Positions 15,029 through 25,990 of a DNA stretch of 38,327 nucleotides are shown piece by piece; position 1 is the first letter of the stretch, and the number at the start of each line of letters is the position of its first letter. The notes beneath the pieces were generated by a model. The model ran no database searches. It was not told the DNA's origin and saw only the letters and a program-made list of their open reading frames with translations. The stretch is from contig JALUNK010000064.1 in NCBI GenBank assembly GCA_027055255.1, positions 1 through 38,327 of the forward strand. The letters run 5' to 3'. Made by a program: the position numbers and the translations under genes. The DNA comes from Ghiorsea sp. (GTDB lineage: Bacteria; Pseudomonadota; Zetaproteobacteria; Mariprofundales; Mariprofundaceae).

Positions 15029-16254
15029 AATTGACCTTCAGTATGAAAACCAAATTTCTCCATCACTGTATTCAAATCTTTATCACCGCGGCCAGATAGG
15101 TTGATCAGTACAATTTTATTCGAGCTCATACCAGCTGCAATACGAATACCTGCTGCAAGCGCATGACTGGATTCTAAGGCTGGGATAATGCCTTCTGTTT
15201 TTGTTAACATTTCAAATGCCTGTAAAGCCTCATCATCTGTTGCACTATCAAGATTTAAGCGGCCTACATCCATCATATGAGCTAGCTCAGGCCCCACTCC
15301 TGGATAATCCAAACCCGCTGAAATACTATGTGCATTTGCCGATATTTGACCTTCATCATCATCTAAAACATAACTCAAGCTGCCATGAATAATACCAGGT
15401 CGGCCTTTTGCCAACGACGCAGCATGCTCACCAGTTTCTAAGCCATGACCACCCGCTTCAACAGCGACCAAACGTACGCCTTCATCGTCCCACATCGGAT
15501 GCAATAAACCCATTGCATTAGAACCGCCTCCAACACAAGCCACAGCCACATCGGGAAGCCTTCCTGCTTGCTCAAGACACTGCTTACGAGCCTCTTGACC
15601 AATGACAGTATGGAATTGTCTAACCATCAATGGAAATGGATGCGGACCTGCGGCTGTGCCAAAGATATAATATGTATCTTCGCACGATGCAACCCAAACA
15701 CGCAGTGCTTCATTCACTGCATCTTTAAGTGTCCCTGTACCCGAATCTACAGCGATGACATTTGCACCCAGCAATTTCATCCGAAACACATTTGGTGCTT
15801 GTCTGCGAATATCTTCTCTACCCATATAGATATCGCACTGCATATTAAACATCGCCGCCACTGTTGCAGTTGCAACCCCATGTTGGCCTGCTCCAGTTTC
15901 CGCAATCACCTTCTTTTTACCCATACGCCGTGCCAACAAAGCTTGGCCTATGGTATTATTCACCTTATGCGCGCCTGTATGGTTTAAATCTTCACGTTTA
16001 AGATAAATTTTCGCCCCACCAACTTTTTCACTTAATTGTTTGGCATAATAAAGTGGCGTCATGCGCCCTACATAATTTTTGAGTAGGTCTAAGCGTTCTG
16101 TGTGAAACTCAGGATCAGCCCACGCTTCAAAAAAAGCATCTTCAATTTCTTTGAGCGGTTGCATCAAAGTTTCAGCAGCAAAACGCCCACCATACTTTCC
16201 AAAATGCCCACCTTCATCAGGTGCATGTTTAATTTCTAAATCATAATCCATCAA
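15025..16254 (-). CDS. trpB: Tryptophan synthase beta subunit
   Basis: TrpB joins indole and serine, with pyridoxal phosphate, to make tryptophan. The 409-residue product carries the PLP lysine Lys97 in HTGAHKVNN, the GAGQHG segment and the phosphate cradle [10 protein letters not shown]. It begins [17 protein letters not shown], the normal TrpB1 N-terminus. Overlaps of four bases at both ends with trpF and trpA show tight coupling. trpE, trpG, trpD and trpC are not in the window, so the pathway is split. Confidence 0.97.
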   Translation of the reverse strand: MMDYDLEIKHAPDEGGHFGKYGGRFAAETLMQPLKEIEDAFFEAWADPEFHTERLDLLKNYVGRMTPLYYAKQLSEKVGGAKIYLKREDLNHTGAHKVNNTIGQALLARRMGKKKVIAETGAGQHGVATATVAAMFNMQCDIYMGREDIRRQAPNVFRMKLLGANVIAVDSGTGTLKDAVNEALRVWVASCEDTYYIFGTAAGPHPFPLMVRQFHTVIGQEARKQCLEQAGRLPDVAVACVGGGSNAMGLLHPMWDDEGVRLVAVEAGGHGLETGEHAASLAKGRPGIIHGSLSYVLDDDEGQISANAHSISAGLDYPGVGPELAHMMDVGRLNLDSATDDEALQAFEMLTKTEGIIPALESSHALAAGIRIAAGMSSNKIVLINLSGRGDKDLNTVMEKFGFHTEGQL

Positions 16255-16877
16255 CAGAACTTCTCACATAATTCAATCATTTTTTGTTTATCTTTAATAC
16301 CCTTAGCCGATTCAACGCCAGAGGATACATCCAAAGCATATAAACCCTTCACTTGTTTTGCACGAGCAATATTTTCACTATCGATGCCACCTGCAAGTAT
16401 CAAAGGATGTGTATGGTTCAACCCAGCAAGCATAGACCAGTCAAAGCTCGTTCCAGTGCCACCATAAACGCCATCAGGTGCCTTGGCATCAAGTAGTACA
16501 GAGCAATCAAAGGCTTGAACCATGTCCAAGTCCTTGGCTTCAGAAATTGCTACCGCTTTTATAACACGTTTAGATTGCTGCGCACAAAATTCTGGAGTTT
16601 CATTGCCGTGAAACTGAAGCACATCCAATGCACATGCTTCAAGTGTTTTATTAACTTTACTCTGCGATGGGTTCACAAACAATCCAACTACAGTTATAAA
16701 AGGAGGGAGCTGTTGGATAATCTCATTGGCAGCCTGAGGAGAAACATAGCGGGGTGATTCTTTGTAAAATACAAAACCAAGGGCATGCACACCTAAGTTT
16801 GATGCAAACAAAGCGTCTTCTAATCGTGTAATCCCACAAACTTTTAACCGCAGGGAAGAGTTCATATTTTCAACCAT
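16251..16877 (-). CDS. trpF: Phosphoribosylanthranilate isomerase
   Basis: TrpF opens and rearranges phosphoribosylanthranilate in tryptophan synthesis. The product has KVCGIT near the start (catalytic Cys), [19 protein letters not shown] in the middle and [13 protein letters not shown] near the end, the standard TrpF motifs on a TIM barrel. The start is not certain: ATG at 16877 is used here, ATG at 16865 and GTG at 16883 are possible, and none has a strong ribosome site. Only about 45 bases separate it from the atp terminator, so the promoter of the whole 13-gene directon should lie in that space or inside trpF. Confidence 0.93.
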   Translation of the reverse strand: MVENMNSSLRLKVCGITRLEDALFASNLGVHALGFVFYKESPRYVSPQAANEIIQQLPPFITVVGLFVNPSQSKVNKTLEACALDVLQFHGNETPEFCAQQSKRVIKAVAISEAKDLDMVQAFDCSVLLDAKAPDGVYGGTGTSFDWSMLAGLNHTHPLILAGGIDSENIARAKQVKGLYALDVSSGVESAKGIKDKQKMIELCEKFC

Positions 16878-16922
16878 GAGCACAGTTTAAAACGAAAGTG
16901 CTAACAAGCAATAAACTTCAAC

Positions 16923-16949
16923 AAAAAAGGCCACCCTAAGGTGACCTTT
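16923..16949 (-). terminator. Rho-independent terminator of the atp operon
   Basis: On the - strand AAAGGTCACC, loop TTAG, then GGTGGCCTTT form a 10-bp stem with one T-G wobble, followed by further T bases. It lies 20 bases after the atpC stop codon. Confidence 0.85.
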
Positions 16950-16969
16950 AAATGAATCAGCAAAACTGA

Positions 16970-17380
16970 TTATCTATTTTTTCGCTTTTGAATCAGACGT
17001 AAGCGTGCTGCCATCATAGCAATTTCAGCTTCCGCTGCTGCAAAATCAATATCACCTTTCTTCGATGCAATCAATTCTTCAGCTTTACGTTGAGCAGCAA
17101 TAATTTCTGCTTCATCCATATCCGCTGCACGTTCCGCAACATCTGCCAAAACAGTCACTTTATCAGGTTGAACTTCCATATAGCCGCCAGCTACAAACAC
17201 TTCATCTACATCATCACCATTGGTAATAATAAGTTCACCAGCATTTAATGATGTAAGCAAGGCGTTATGTCCGGGTAAGATACCCAACTCACCTTCTGCG
17301 CCTGGGGCTAGCAGCATAGTGGCTTCACCCGAAAACACTTCGCGTTCAGCCGTAGCAACTACAATTTTCATGTTAGACAT
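16970..17380 (-). CDS. atpC: F1 ATP synthase epsilon subunit
   Basis: The epsilon subunit links the rotor stalk gamma to the c-ring and can inhibit ATP hydrolysis. The 136-residue product has the N-terminal beta-sandwich with the GELGILPGHNALLTSL motif at about residues 31-46, then a C-terminal helical hairpin rich in Ala, Glu and Lys. Length is normal. It is the last gene of the operon, five bases after atpD, and is followed by a clear terminator. Confidence 0.96.
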   Translation of the reverse strand: MSNMKIVVATAEREVFSGEATMLLAPGAEGELGILPGHNALLTSLNAGELIITNGDDVDEVFVAGGYMEVQPDKVTVLADVAERAADMDEAEIIAAQRKAEELIASKKGDIDFAAAEAEIAMMAARLRLIQKRKNR

Positions 17381-17385
17381 GATAA

Positions 17386-18795
<1,410 letters not shown>

Positions 18796-19671
18796 CTATG
18801 CAGCAGCTGCACCGGCACTAATTTCAGCAAGTTCTTGCGTAATTGCTGCTTGGCGTGCCTTGTTATATGTAATTTGCAAATCAGATATAATATCTTTTGC
18901 GTTATCAGTTGCAGATTTCATTGCAACCATTCGTGCTGATTGTTCACAAGCTTTATTTTCCAATACCGCTTGATACACAATCGTTTCGATGTAACGGCGT
19001 AATAAACCGTCGAGAACTTCTTTACTGTCTGGTTCATAGAGATAATCCCAATAACCAGGATATTCCCAAACTCCAGTTCTGCCCTCAGCTTTAGTCTCAG
19101 GGCAAGGAAGAAGCTGTACTTCAGTAGGTGTTTGCGTCATGGTGTTTACAAATGTATTAAACACCAAACGAACTTCGTCATAGTCACCAGCCAAGAATTT
19201 TTCCATCGCCAAATTAACTACGCCGACAATTTCAGAAAACTCTGGTGCATCGTTAATATCTTCAACACTTGCTGCAAGTGGCGCTACGCGCTTCATAAAT
19301 AAGCCCGCACGACGACCAATGGAAAGCACTTCGACATCAGCCGTTTCTTTCACTTCTTTAAGGCTTACCATAGCATGTTTAAACACATTGGTGTTCAAAC
19401 CGCCGCATAAACCTTTGTCTGAAGAAACAACAATATATGCCACACGTTTAACTTCATCATGTTTCACCAAAAATGGATGTGGGTATTCAGTGTGTGCCTG
19501 CATTAGGTTTGCAATCACTGTATTAATACCATCTGAATAAGCACGAGATTGCGTTACGGCATCTTGTGCTTTACGCATCTTGCTCGCCGCTACCATTTCC
19601 ATAGCTTTGGTGATTTTTGAAGTGTTTTGCGTGGCCTTAATTTGCCCGCGGATTTCCTTAGCCGATGCCAT
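18796..19671 (-). CDS. atpG: F1 ATP synthase gamma subunit
   Basis: Gamma is the central rotating shaft of F1. The 291-residue product has the N-terminal helix with RGQIKATQNTSKITKAMEMV, the middle SSDKGLCGGLNTNVFK segment and the C-terminal MKSATDNAKDIISDLQITYN helix. These are the standard gamma features and the length is typical. It lies 11 bases after atpA. Confidence 0.97.
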   Translation of the reverse strand: MASAKEIRGQIKATQNTSKITKAMEMVAASKMRKAQDAVTQSRAYSDGINTVIANLMQAHTEYPHPFLVKHDEVKRVAYIVVSSDKGLCGGLNTNVFKHAMVSLKEVKETADVEVLSIGRRAGLFMKRVAPLAASVEDINDAPEFSEIVGVVNLAMEKFLAGDYDEVRLVFNTFVNTMTQTPTEVQLLPCPETKAEGRTGVWEYPGYWDYLYEPDSKEVLDGLLRRYIETIVYQAVLENKACEQSARMVAMKSATDNAKDIISDLQITYNKARQAAITQELAEISAGAAAA

Positions 19672-19682
19672 TAGAAGACCCC

Positions 19683-21224
19683 TTAGTAAGTGCCAGTCGC
19701 TTTAAAGTCAGCAACTGCTTTCTTCAAAGTGTCTGTAACTTCACCACTAAGTTCAGGTTTTTCATTTAAACCTTTAACAAAATCACCGTGACTTGAACCC
19801 AAGTAAGCAATATATGCTTTCTCAAAGTCTACGACTTTATCCACATCAACATCATCCAAATCACCATTGTTTAGTGCAAACAATACAGCTGTCATTTCAG
19901 CAACAGATTGTGGAGAGTTCTCATCTTGTTTCAAGACTTCAACACCGCGTTTACCACGTTCAATTTGAGCACGTGTCGCTTCATCCAAATCAGATGCAAA
20001 TTGAGCAAATGCTGCCAACTCACGGTACTGAGCCAAATCAAGACGTAAACCACCACCAACCTTCTTCATCGCCTTCGTTTGCGCAGCACCACCAACACGG
20101 GATACAGACAAACCAGCATTAATTGCAGGGCGCTGACCAGAGTTAAACATTGAGGTTTCCAAGAAAATCTGACCATCAGTAATGGAAATCACGTTAGTTG
20201 GTACGAATGCAGATACATCACCCTCTTGTGTTTCAATAATTGGTAAAGACGTTAAAGATCCAGTCTTACCTTTGACTTCACCATTGGTAAATTTTTCTAC
20301 GTAAGTCTCATCAACACGCGAAGCTCGCTCCAATAAACGAGAGTGGATGTAGAACACATCACCAGGATATGCTTCGCGACCTGGAGGACGGCGAAGAATC
20401 AAGGAGATTTGACGGTAAGCCCAAGCTTGTTTAGTCAAATCATCATAAATGATAAGTGCGTCTTCACCACGATCACGGAAATACTCACCCATAGTGCAAC
20501 CAGAATAGGGTGCAATAAATTGAAGTGCCGCAGCTTCAGAAGCATTGGCTGATACGATAATCGTGTGATCCAATGCATCATGTTCTTTTAGCGTACGAAC
20601 AATGTTTGCCACTGTTGCTGCTTTTTGACCAACTGCCACATAAATACAAGTTACGCCTGTATCTTTCTGGTTGATGATTGTATCAATTGCAATTGCAGTT
20701 TTACCCGTTTGACGGTCACCAATGATAAGCTCACGTTGGCCGCGTCCTACAGGAACCATTGAGTCAATCGCCTTGATACCTGTTTGCAAAGGCTGATCCA
20801 CTGATTTACGTTCAATTACACCAGGCGCAATTTTTTCAACAGCATCAAACCCATCATTTTCTACTGGGCCTTTACCATCTACTGGCTCGCCAAGTGCATT
20901 CAAAACGCGACCTTTTAACCCAGGCCCAACAGGGACCTCAAAGATGCGACCCGTGCATTTAACTTCGTCACCTTCTGTCAAGTGCATGTATTCGCCGAAA
21001 ATAACCGCGCCCACACTGTCTTGCTCAAGGTTAAGTACCATGCCAAGTGTATCACCTGGGAATTCAAGCATCTCGCCAGCCATTGCGCCAGCAAGCCCGT
21101 GAATCAACGCAACACCATCACCAACTGAAATCAAACGACCTACGTTTGCATCACTTGCGCTGGCTTCAAAACCTTTAATTTGTTCTTTAATAATAGAACT
21201 AATTTCTGCTGTATCAAGTTTCAT
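19683..21224 (-). CDS. atpA: F1 ATP synthase alpha subunit
   Basis: Alpha alternates with beta in the F1 hexamer and supplies the arginine finger to each catalytic site. The 513-residue product has the P-loop GDRQTGKT at residues 169-176, the [19 protein letters not shown] region and [16 protein letters not shown] with the arginine finger. Length is normal. It starts [16 protein letters not shown] and lies 24 bases after atpH. Confidence 0.98.
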   Translation of the reverse strand: MKLDTAEISSIIKEQIKGFEASASDANVGRLISVGDGVALIHGLAGAMAGEMLEFPGDTLGMVLNLEQDSVGAVIFGEYMHLTEGDEVKCTGRIFEVPVGPGLKGRVLNALGEPVDGKGPVENDGFDAVEKIAPGVIERKSVDQPLQTGIKAIDSMVPVGRGQRELIIGDRQTGKTAIAIDTIINQKDTGVTCIYVAVGQKAATVANIVRTLKEHDALDHTIIVSANASEAAALQFIAPYSGCTMGEYFRDRGEDALIIYDDLTKQAWAYRQISLILRRPPGREAYPGDVFYIHSRLLERASRVDETYVEKFTNGEVKGKTGSLTSLPIIETQEGDVSAFVPTNVISITDGQIFLETSMFNSGQRPAINAGLSVSRVGGAAQTKAMKKVGGGLRLDLAQYRELAAFAQFASDLDEATRAQIERGKRGVEVLKQDENSPQSVAEMTAVLFALNNGDLDDVDVDKVVDFEKAYIAYLGSSHGDFVKGLNEKPELSGEVTDTLKKAVADFKATGTY

Positions 21225-21248
21225 AATCTCAATATCCTCTGTATCTAA

Positions 21249-21773
21249 TCAAACCGACAATGCACGTTTTAAGCCATCTAAACGGCCACGTACAGAGTGA
21301 TCAATTTGGCGATCGCCAATGTTTAAAATCATACCACCCAAAATTGAAGCATCTTTTTGAACATTCAGTTCAACTTGCTTACCAATACCTGAGCTAATGG
21401 TTTCTTTTAATTTGCCAGCAAGAGCCGCATCCAAATCTTCTGCAACAGTCACATTTACCATGACTTGAGCATTCGCTTCTCGAACCATCTTATCAAGCAT
21501 TTCGTAAATGCTTGGCAACAATGTAGCTTTGTTGCGCGATGCCAAAAGCGTTACTAATCGTAACACATGCTCATCTTTCGCAGTCGCAGCCTTCATCACA
21601 ACACTTGCACGATTTTCCGCAGAAATCTGCGTATTAATCAATAAAGCTTTGGCATCGTCATTCGCTGCTACCTGAGATACTTTGTTCAAGTCCTCAGTCA
21701 CATCGACACCTTCTTGATGAAGCTCAAACAATGCAGCCGCGTAGCGGCGCGCTATGGCTCTTTCGTCACTCAC
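21249..21773 (-). CDS. atpH: F1 ATP synthase delta subunit
   Basis: Delta holds the F1 head to the peripheral stalk. The 174-residue product begins with ARRYAAALFELHQEG, the family's conserved opening, and ends with the KDASILGGMILNIGDRQIDHSVRGRL segment, which is diagnostic. It overlaps the atpF stop by four bases, so b and delta are translationally coupled, in keeping with their contact in the stalk. Confidence 0.96.
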   Translation of the reverse strand: MSDERAIARRYAAALFELHQEGVDVTEDLNKVSQVAANDDAKALLINTQISAENRASVVMKAATAKDEHVLRLVTLLASRNKATLLPSIYEMLDKMVREANAQVMVNVTVAEDLDAALAGKLKETISSGIGKQVELNVQKDASILGGMILNIGDRQIDHSVRGRLDGLKRALSV

Positions 21774-22249
21774 GCTGACACTCCGCCAGCAATGACTTTC
21801 TCAATCAATGCTTTATGCTTGTTAGCATCAAGTTCAGATTCTACAATCTTCTCTGCAGCCATCATTGCCAAGCCGGCAACTTCCTTCTGCAATCCTTGAC
21901 GAACACGACCTGCTTCTGCTTCTGCTTCTTCTTTCGCGCTTTGAATAATAAGCTCGGCATCATGACGCGCTTTAGCTACTGCCTCTTCAGACACTTCTAA
22001 TGCACGACGCTCAGCACCCGATACAATTTCTTGTGCCGATTGCTTAGCTTCATTGATCTTCGCCTTCACTTCCGCTTCCGCATCCGCTTGTGCATTTTTG
22101 CCAGCTTCTGCCGCAGCAAGACCTTCTTCAATCTTTTGCGTACGTGCTGCCATCGCATCATTCAAAGGTTGATAAAGAAGTTTACCCAACAAAACTACCA
22201 TCGTTAAGAAAACGACCATTTGTCCAACTAATGTTAAGTCTACACTCAT
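21770..22249 (-). CDS. atpF: F0 ATP synthase b subunit
   Basis: Subunit b forms the peripheral stalk. The 159-residue product has one N-terminal membrane helix (about residues 5-26), then a long charged Ala/Glu/Lys-rich coiled coil (about 30-140), which is the normal plan. There is a single b gene here, not the b/b' pair found in phototrophs and alphaproteobacteria. It is followed by atpH with a four-base overlap. Confidence 0.95.
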   Translation of the reverse strand: MSVDLTLVGQMVVFLTMVVLLGKLLYQPLNDAMAARTQKIEEGLAAAEAGKNAQADAEAEVKAKINEAKQSAQEIVSGAERRALEVSEEAVAKARHDAELIIQSAKEEAEAEAGRVRQGLQKEVAGLAMMAAEKIVESELDANKHKALIEKVIAGGVSA

Positions 22250-22283
22250 TTCTTTACCCCTTTAAAGTTCTTAATATTCGCGA

Positions 22284-22541
22284 TTAGCCCAAGAATGGGT
22301 TAGCAAATACGAACCACAGTGCAAATGCCATAATAATAAACGGGAAAGATTCCATCAAACCTGCGAAAATAAACATGTTAAACACTAAAGTTGGGCGCAT
22401 TTCTGGTTGCCTAGAGATACCTTCCATAGTTTTAGCGCAAATCAAGCCCCAAGCGATTGCAGAACCCAGACCTGCAGCTGCCAAAATAATACCAACAGCA
22501 ATTGCCGTCGCAGCGGTGATTAATGATACATCCATTTCCAT
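22284..22541 (-). CDS. atpE: F0 ATP synthase c subunit
   Basis: Subunit c forms the proton-driven rotor ring. The 85-residue product has two membrane helices joined by the polar loop SRQPE at about residues 43-47. The ion-binding carboxylate is Glu64 followed by Ser65 (GLMESFPFI). In sodium-binding rings a Gln stands in helix 1 at the position equal to Trp31 here, and that Gln is absent, so I expect protons to be the coupling ion. Use of Glu rather than Asp is known in several lineages. Confidence 0.96.
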   Translation of the reverse strand: MEMDVSLITAATAIAVGIILAAAGLGSAIAWGLICAKTMEGISRQPEMRPTLVFNMFIFAGLMESFPFIIMAFALWFVFANPFLG

Positions 22542-22591
22542 TTTACTACTCCTTATGTTTTACTACTTTTTTTAAATATATCGCTTTGCGA

Positions 22592-23482
22592 TTAGTGCTC
22601 TACAGGCTGGTGCGTCATTGATAAATACACCACCGTAAGAGTCATAAAGATAAAGGCTTGAAGCAAGCCAATGAACATGTGGAAGAATGACCAACCCAAG
22701 GCAATAACAAAACCAAGAATCTCGCCAATAATACCACCAACACTCATCAAGTCATCTACCGAGTCTGAAAATAACAAGAATGCAATCAGCAAGAATATAA
22801 CCTCACCCGCAAACATATTACCAAACAACCGGAAAGAAAGACTCAAAGGTTTAGCGACTTCTTCCACAATTTTCAAAACTAAATTAATCGGCATCACAAT
22901 GGGTTTTGCCCACATCGGAACCAAGCTTGTAAATGGCTCATTCACCATATCTTTCAAAAAGTGCATGGGCTTAAGCTTAAGCTCATAATAAAGCGTCATT
23001 GCAAACACAGACAATGCCATAGCCATAGGCAAGTTCAAATCATTGGTCGGTACAGGACGGAACGCTGGTACACCAAATGCATGCGCAATATGACCAATCA
23101 AGTACGCTGGCAGGATATCAATGGTGTTGCATAGGAAAATAAATACAAAAATCGTAAACGCTAGCGGTGCCATCCAAGGGTTATGCACAGCGAAGTTGTT
23201 ATCTACAGTATCATTGATGAAATCAACAATCGTTTCGATAAAGTTTTGTGCGCCAGTCGGAGCACCCTCTGTAATTTTACCGCGCAACCAAAGTGCAAAA
23301 CCAATTAAAGACAAAGCAATAACACTGGTCATAATCATAGTATCCACATGGATTTGCATGAATGGATTGCTATCATCAAATTTATAAGTCCAATACTCTA
23401 AATGGTCTGCAATCGTTGCACCATGCTCTTCAGCGTGCCCCAGTTCCATTAGCTCTTGTTCAACATGTCCGTGTTCAGCCAA
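22592..23482 (-). CDS. atpB: F0 ATP synthase a subunit
   Basis: Subunit a forms the two half-channels for protons next to the c-ring. The 296-residue product has several membrane helices and the essential Arg218 in KPLSLSFRLFGNMFAGE. An N-terminal hydrophilic stretch of about 50 residues is rich in His and Glu (EHGHVEQELMELGHAEEHG), which is longer than in most relatives. It overlaps the end of atpI by eight bases. Confidence 0.96.
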   Translation of the reverse strand: MAEHGHVEQELMELGHAEEHGATIADHLEYWTYKFDDSNPFMQIHVDTMIMTSVIALSLIGFALWLRGKITEGAPTGAQNFIETIVDFINDTVDNNFAVHNPWMAPLAFTIFVFIFLCNTIDILPAYLIGHIAHAFGVPAFRPVPTNDLNLPMAMALSVFAMTLYYELKLKPMHFLKDMVNEPFTSLVPMWAKPIVMPINLVLKIVEEVAKPLSLSFRLFGNMFAGEVIFLLIAFLLFSDSVDDLMSVGGIIGEILGFVIALGWSFFHMFIGLLQAFIFMTLTVVYLSMTHQPVEH

Positions 23483-23855
23483 GACCGTCTCCCTTCATTT
23501 TCTTAACAATCATTATTAAACTTCTAAAGTACATCGCAATGTAAGACGTTGCCATACCTGCAATCAATTCTATCGGCTGCAACTTTAAGAAAAAAACTGC
23601 TGCTGCCATCATCAACAAAAACAGACCAAATCTAGTTCCTGCTGCTTTCAACAAAAAAACTCTGTCGCCGCCTGAGAGGTACACACTACGATACACGTGC
23701 CATGTCGACACAACTACACCTAGACCACCAAAAAGAACACTAAACCACGACAACAAAAAGAAACTAGACAACAAACTCACCACTAAAACAGCAATCATTT
23801 GCCATAGCAAAACCGAATGTATTTCGAAACCCTCATCCGTCTTACTTTCTAACAT
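23475..23855 (-). CDS. atpI: ATP synthase protein I
   Basis: AtpI is a small membrane protein that helps assemble the c-ring or carries magnesium, depending on the organism. I place the start at the ATG at 23855, with AAGGA seven bases upstream, giving 126 residues; a longer frame to 23927 lacks a ribosome site. Four hydrophobic segments are visible, and the overall pattern and the place at the head of the atp operon support the call more than any single motif. Its 3' end overlaps atpB by eight bases. Confidence 0.8.
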   Translation of the reverse strand: MLESKTDEGFEIHSVLLWQMIAVLVVSLLSSFFLLSWFSVLFGGLGVVVSTWHVYRSVYLSGGDRVFLLKAAGTRFGLFLLMMAAAVFFLKLQPIELIAGMATSYIAMYFRSLIMIVKKMKGDGLG

Positions 23856-23947
23856 AGGAACGTCCTTAACCAAAGAGCTCCCCCCTTTTGCGAGGCGATT
23901 TCTAACAGAACAGAAACCAAAAAACAAACATTGTTTTTGTGGTCAAG

Positions 23948-23971
23948 AAAAAGGGTAACCTCTGTTACCCT
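23948..23971 (-). terminator. Rho-independent terminator after the outer-membrane protein gene
   Basis: On the - strand AGGGTAAC, loop AGAG, GTTACCCT form a perfect 8-bp stem followed by a T run. It separates the barrel gene from the atp operon, whose promoter must lie between here and 23855; TTGACC at 23942-23947 is a possible -35 box, but I found no convincing -10 box. Confidence 0.85.
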
Positions 23972-24000
23972 CTTGCAATTTTACCTACATTAAAAAATCT

Positions 24001-25476
24001 TTAGAAATCAACGGCTAAGGCAACTGCCCCCGCTAAATATGCAGGCACCTCTTCACCATCAAATAAAACTTTTTTACTCGACACTGCGACAGCAAGGTCA
24101 ACTCTTGCTGCCCATAAGTTTAGCCCCAAGCCAAAAGTAGGAACCAATCCAATATCAGTTTGTGCCATATTTTGAAATGCACCTAGACGCAACGCTAAGA
24201 TTTTCCACGCATCCCATTCTAAACCAACATTCCAATATTGCGATTCACTGGAAGCTACTGCACCTTCATTTTTCGTTAAATCAAGCGCTGCTTCTACAGT
24301 CAATGTATCGGAAGGGATCCAAGCGACACCAACTTTAGCTTGTGGTTTCAACTCATAAGTATACGGCGTGTTTGCAAATGTTCCTGCTCCTGAATGCTCA
24401 AAGGTAGGTTTATTTAAGTTTCTAATGGTCAAACCTACCTGCCAAGATGGAATACGATACATGACGCCAAGGTCTAAACCAAAGGCAGAAGATGATTCGA
24501 CATTATTTTGATCAAAACTAAAACCAGTGTTTGTATTAAAAAGTTTCACATCCGAAGCAATAATGTCTGCCTGCATCAATTTGAACACACCACCAATGCT
24601 TAGCTCCTCATTGATTGCATAACCATACGTAAAACCTACCTCACGAACCGCAACGCCGCGCACTGAAAGTGCGGTTTGGTTTTGGGTCACATCCGTTCCT
24701 GCTGCGTTAGCAATAGTATTCATGGCATCAGCATTGGCTTGCTGCTGACCTGCTGCCCCAGAGCCCGGAAGCCCTAGTGCTGCATCGTAAGCGATTACAA
24801 CAGCATTTGCTTGACCTAAATTTAAACCCGAACTTATTAATGATGAAACCATGTCTGCCTCTTGCGCAGATGTAAAATATGTAGGTGCAGTAAGCGTTGC
24901 CACTTCAGAGGCAACACCACCTGCCGTAAATGAGTTAAATATGTTTGTGAAACCAACATTTGTTGCATCAACTGCTACTGTACTATTCAAATCAACTGCT
25001 TGACGTACACCCAACCCATAGTTGGAAACTCGAGCCCCGACAGTGGCGTTGGCAAACACATTGGCGCCCATGGGGGCCGTATCCAATGAGGACAAACCAC
25101 TCACTAATGATGCTGCTTTTTGAATATCTGTCGGGCTCAAAGTGCCTGTCAACGCTGACGGATCTGGCAAAGCTTCGACCTTTAATTTATTAGACTCTAA
25201 CGGGCCAAAAATATTTCCGCCAGCACCGATATCAATCTCTACCCCAAAATCCTTATCGGCCATGCTATTGTTATCATTTTCACCTGAGCTTTCGCCAAAA
25301 AAACCGTAAGCAGCTGGATTCCAGTACGAAGCGTCAACCCCATGTGTAGACGCAACAGCCGAACCACCCATACCCAAAGCACGTACGCTTGCGGGGGCGA
25401 ACTCAGCAGCTGATACCATGTTTGCAGCCACACTCATGGATAATAAAACTCCAATTATATAATTTTTCTTATGCAT
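24001..25476 (-). CDS. Outer membrane beta-barrel protein, TraF_2/FadL-like
   Basis: The 491-residue product begins with a signal peptide (MHKKNYIIGVLLSMSVAANM, cut near VSA/AEF). The mature start has SVRALGMGGSAVASTHGVDASYWNPAAYGFFG, which is typical of the TraF_2-type and FadL-related barrels often misnamed conjugal transfer protein. Many alternating-hydrophobic strands follow, and the last residue is Phe, as in proteins that the BAM complex inserts. A low-complexity Ala/Asn/Thr-rich region of about 180 residues (110-290) may form a large periplasmic or surface loop. AGGGAG lies six bases before the ATG. It stands alone, with terminators on both sides. The cargo is unknown. Confidence 0.7.
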   Translation of the reverse strand: MHKKNYIIGVLLSMSVAANMVSAAEFAPASVRALGMGGSAVASTHGVDASYWNPAAYGFFGESSGENDNNSMADKDFGVEIDIGAGGNIFGPLESNKLKVEALPDPSALTGTLSPTDIQKAASLVSGLSSLDTAPMGANVFANATVGARVSNYGLGVRQAVDLNSTVAVDATNVGFTNIFNSFTAGGVASEVATLTAPTYFTSAQEADMVSSLISSGLNLGQANAVVIAYDAALGLPGSGAAGQQQANADAMNTIANAAGTDVTQNQTALSVRGVAVREVGFTYGYAINEELSIGGVFKLMQADIIASDVKLFNTNTGFSFDQNNVESSSAFGLDLGVMYRIPSWQVGLTIRNLNKPTFEHSGAGTFANTPYTYELKPQAKVGVAWIPSDTLTVEAALDLTKNEGAVASSESQYWNVGLEWDAWKILALRLGAFQNMAQTDIGLVPTFGLGLNLWAARVDLAVAVSSKKVLFDGEEVPAYLAGAVALAVDF

Positions 25477-25514
25477 AAGAATCTCCCTGTATGATATATC
25501 ACATAGTTTAGACC

Positions 25515-25544
25515 AAAAAAAAAGCTTCGCAAGTGCGAAGCTTT
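25515..25544 (-). terminator. Rho-independent terminator of the ribosomal protein operon
   Basis: AAAGCTTCGC (25521-25530) and GCGAAGCTTT (25535-25544) form a perfect 10-bp stem with a 4-base loop. Read on the - strand it ends in a run of nine T bases. It follows rplQ by 33 bases. Confidence 0.93.
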
Positions 25545-25577
25545 AATATTTATTAAAATATATGAACTAATATTTCT

Positions 25578-25976
25578 TTATTCTTTGGATGATACTTCTT
25601 CTTCAGCAGCTGACACATCAACATTCTCAACCAACTCAATCAAAGCCATCGGTGCTGCATCACCAACACGAAAACGTGTTTTAATAATACGTGTATATCC
25701 GCCAGGGCGAGTGCTAAATGCTGTTGCAACGTCACCAAATAAACGGTCAACAATAGGGCGATAACGTAATTTAGATAAGGCTTGACGACGTGAATGCAAG
25801 TCACCTTTTTTACCTAAAGTAATTAATTTTTCAATATATGGTTTAACTGCACGAGCCTTGGCTTGTGTTGTTTCAATTTTACCATGCGTCAACAATGCAG
25901 TAGCAAGATTTGCCAATACTGCGCGACGATGTCCTGAAACAAGACCAAGTGATGTGCGATGTTTGCGATGTCTCAT
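25578..25976 (-). CDS. rplQ: Ribosomal protein L17
   Basis: L17 is a large-subunit protein. The 132-residue product starts MRHRKHRTSLGLVSGHRRAVL and has HGKIETTQAKARAVKPYIEKLIT, the family signature, followed by an acidic tail (SAAEEEVSSKE). It is the last gene of the alpha operon, 14 bases after rpoA, and is followed by a strong terminator. Confidence 0.97.
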   Translation of the reverse strand: MRHRKHRTSLGLVSGHRRAVLANLATALLTHGKIETTQAKARAVKPYIEKLITLGKKGDLHSRRQALSKLRYRPIVDRLFGDVATAFSTRPGGYTRIIKTRFRVGDAAPMALIELVENVDVSAAEEEVSSKE

Positions 25977-25990
25977 CGTGTAATACCTCT

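Noticed and set aside
22284-22541. Sodium-coupled ATP synthase
   Set aside because: The helix-1 Gln of sodium-binding c subunits is replaced by Trp31.
23856-23947. Promoter for the atp operon from TTGACC at 23942-23947
   Set aside because: No acceptable -10 box at 16-18 bases, so I do not list it as a feature.
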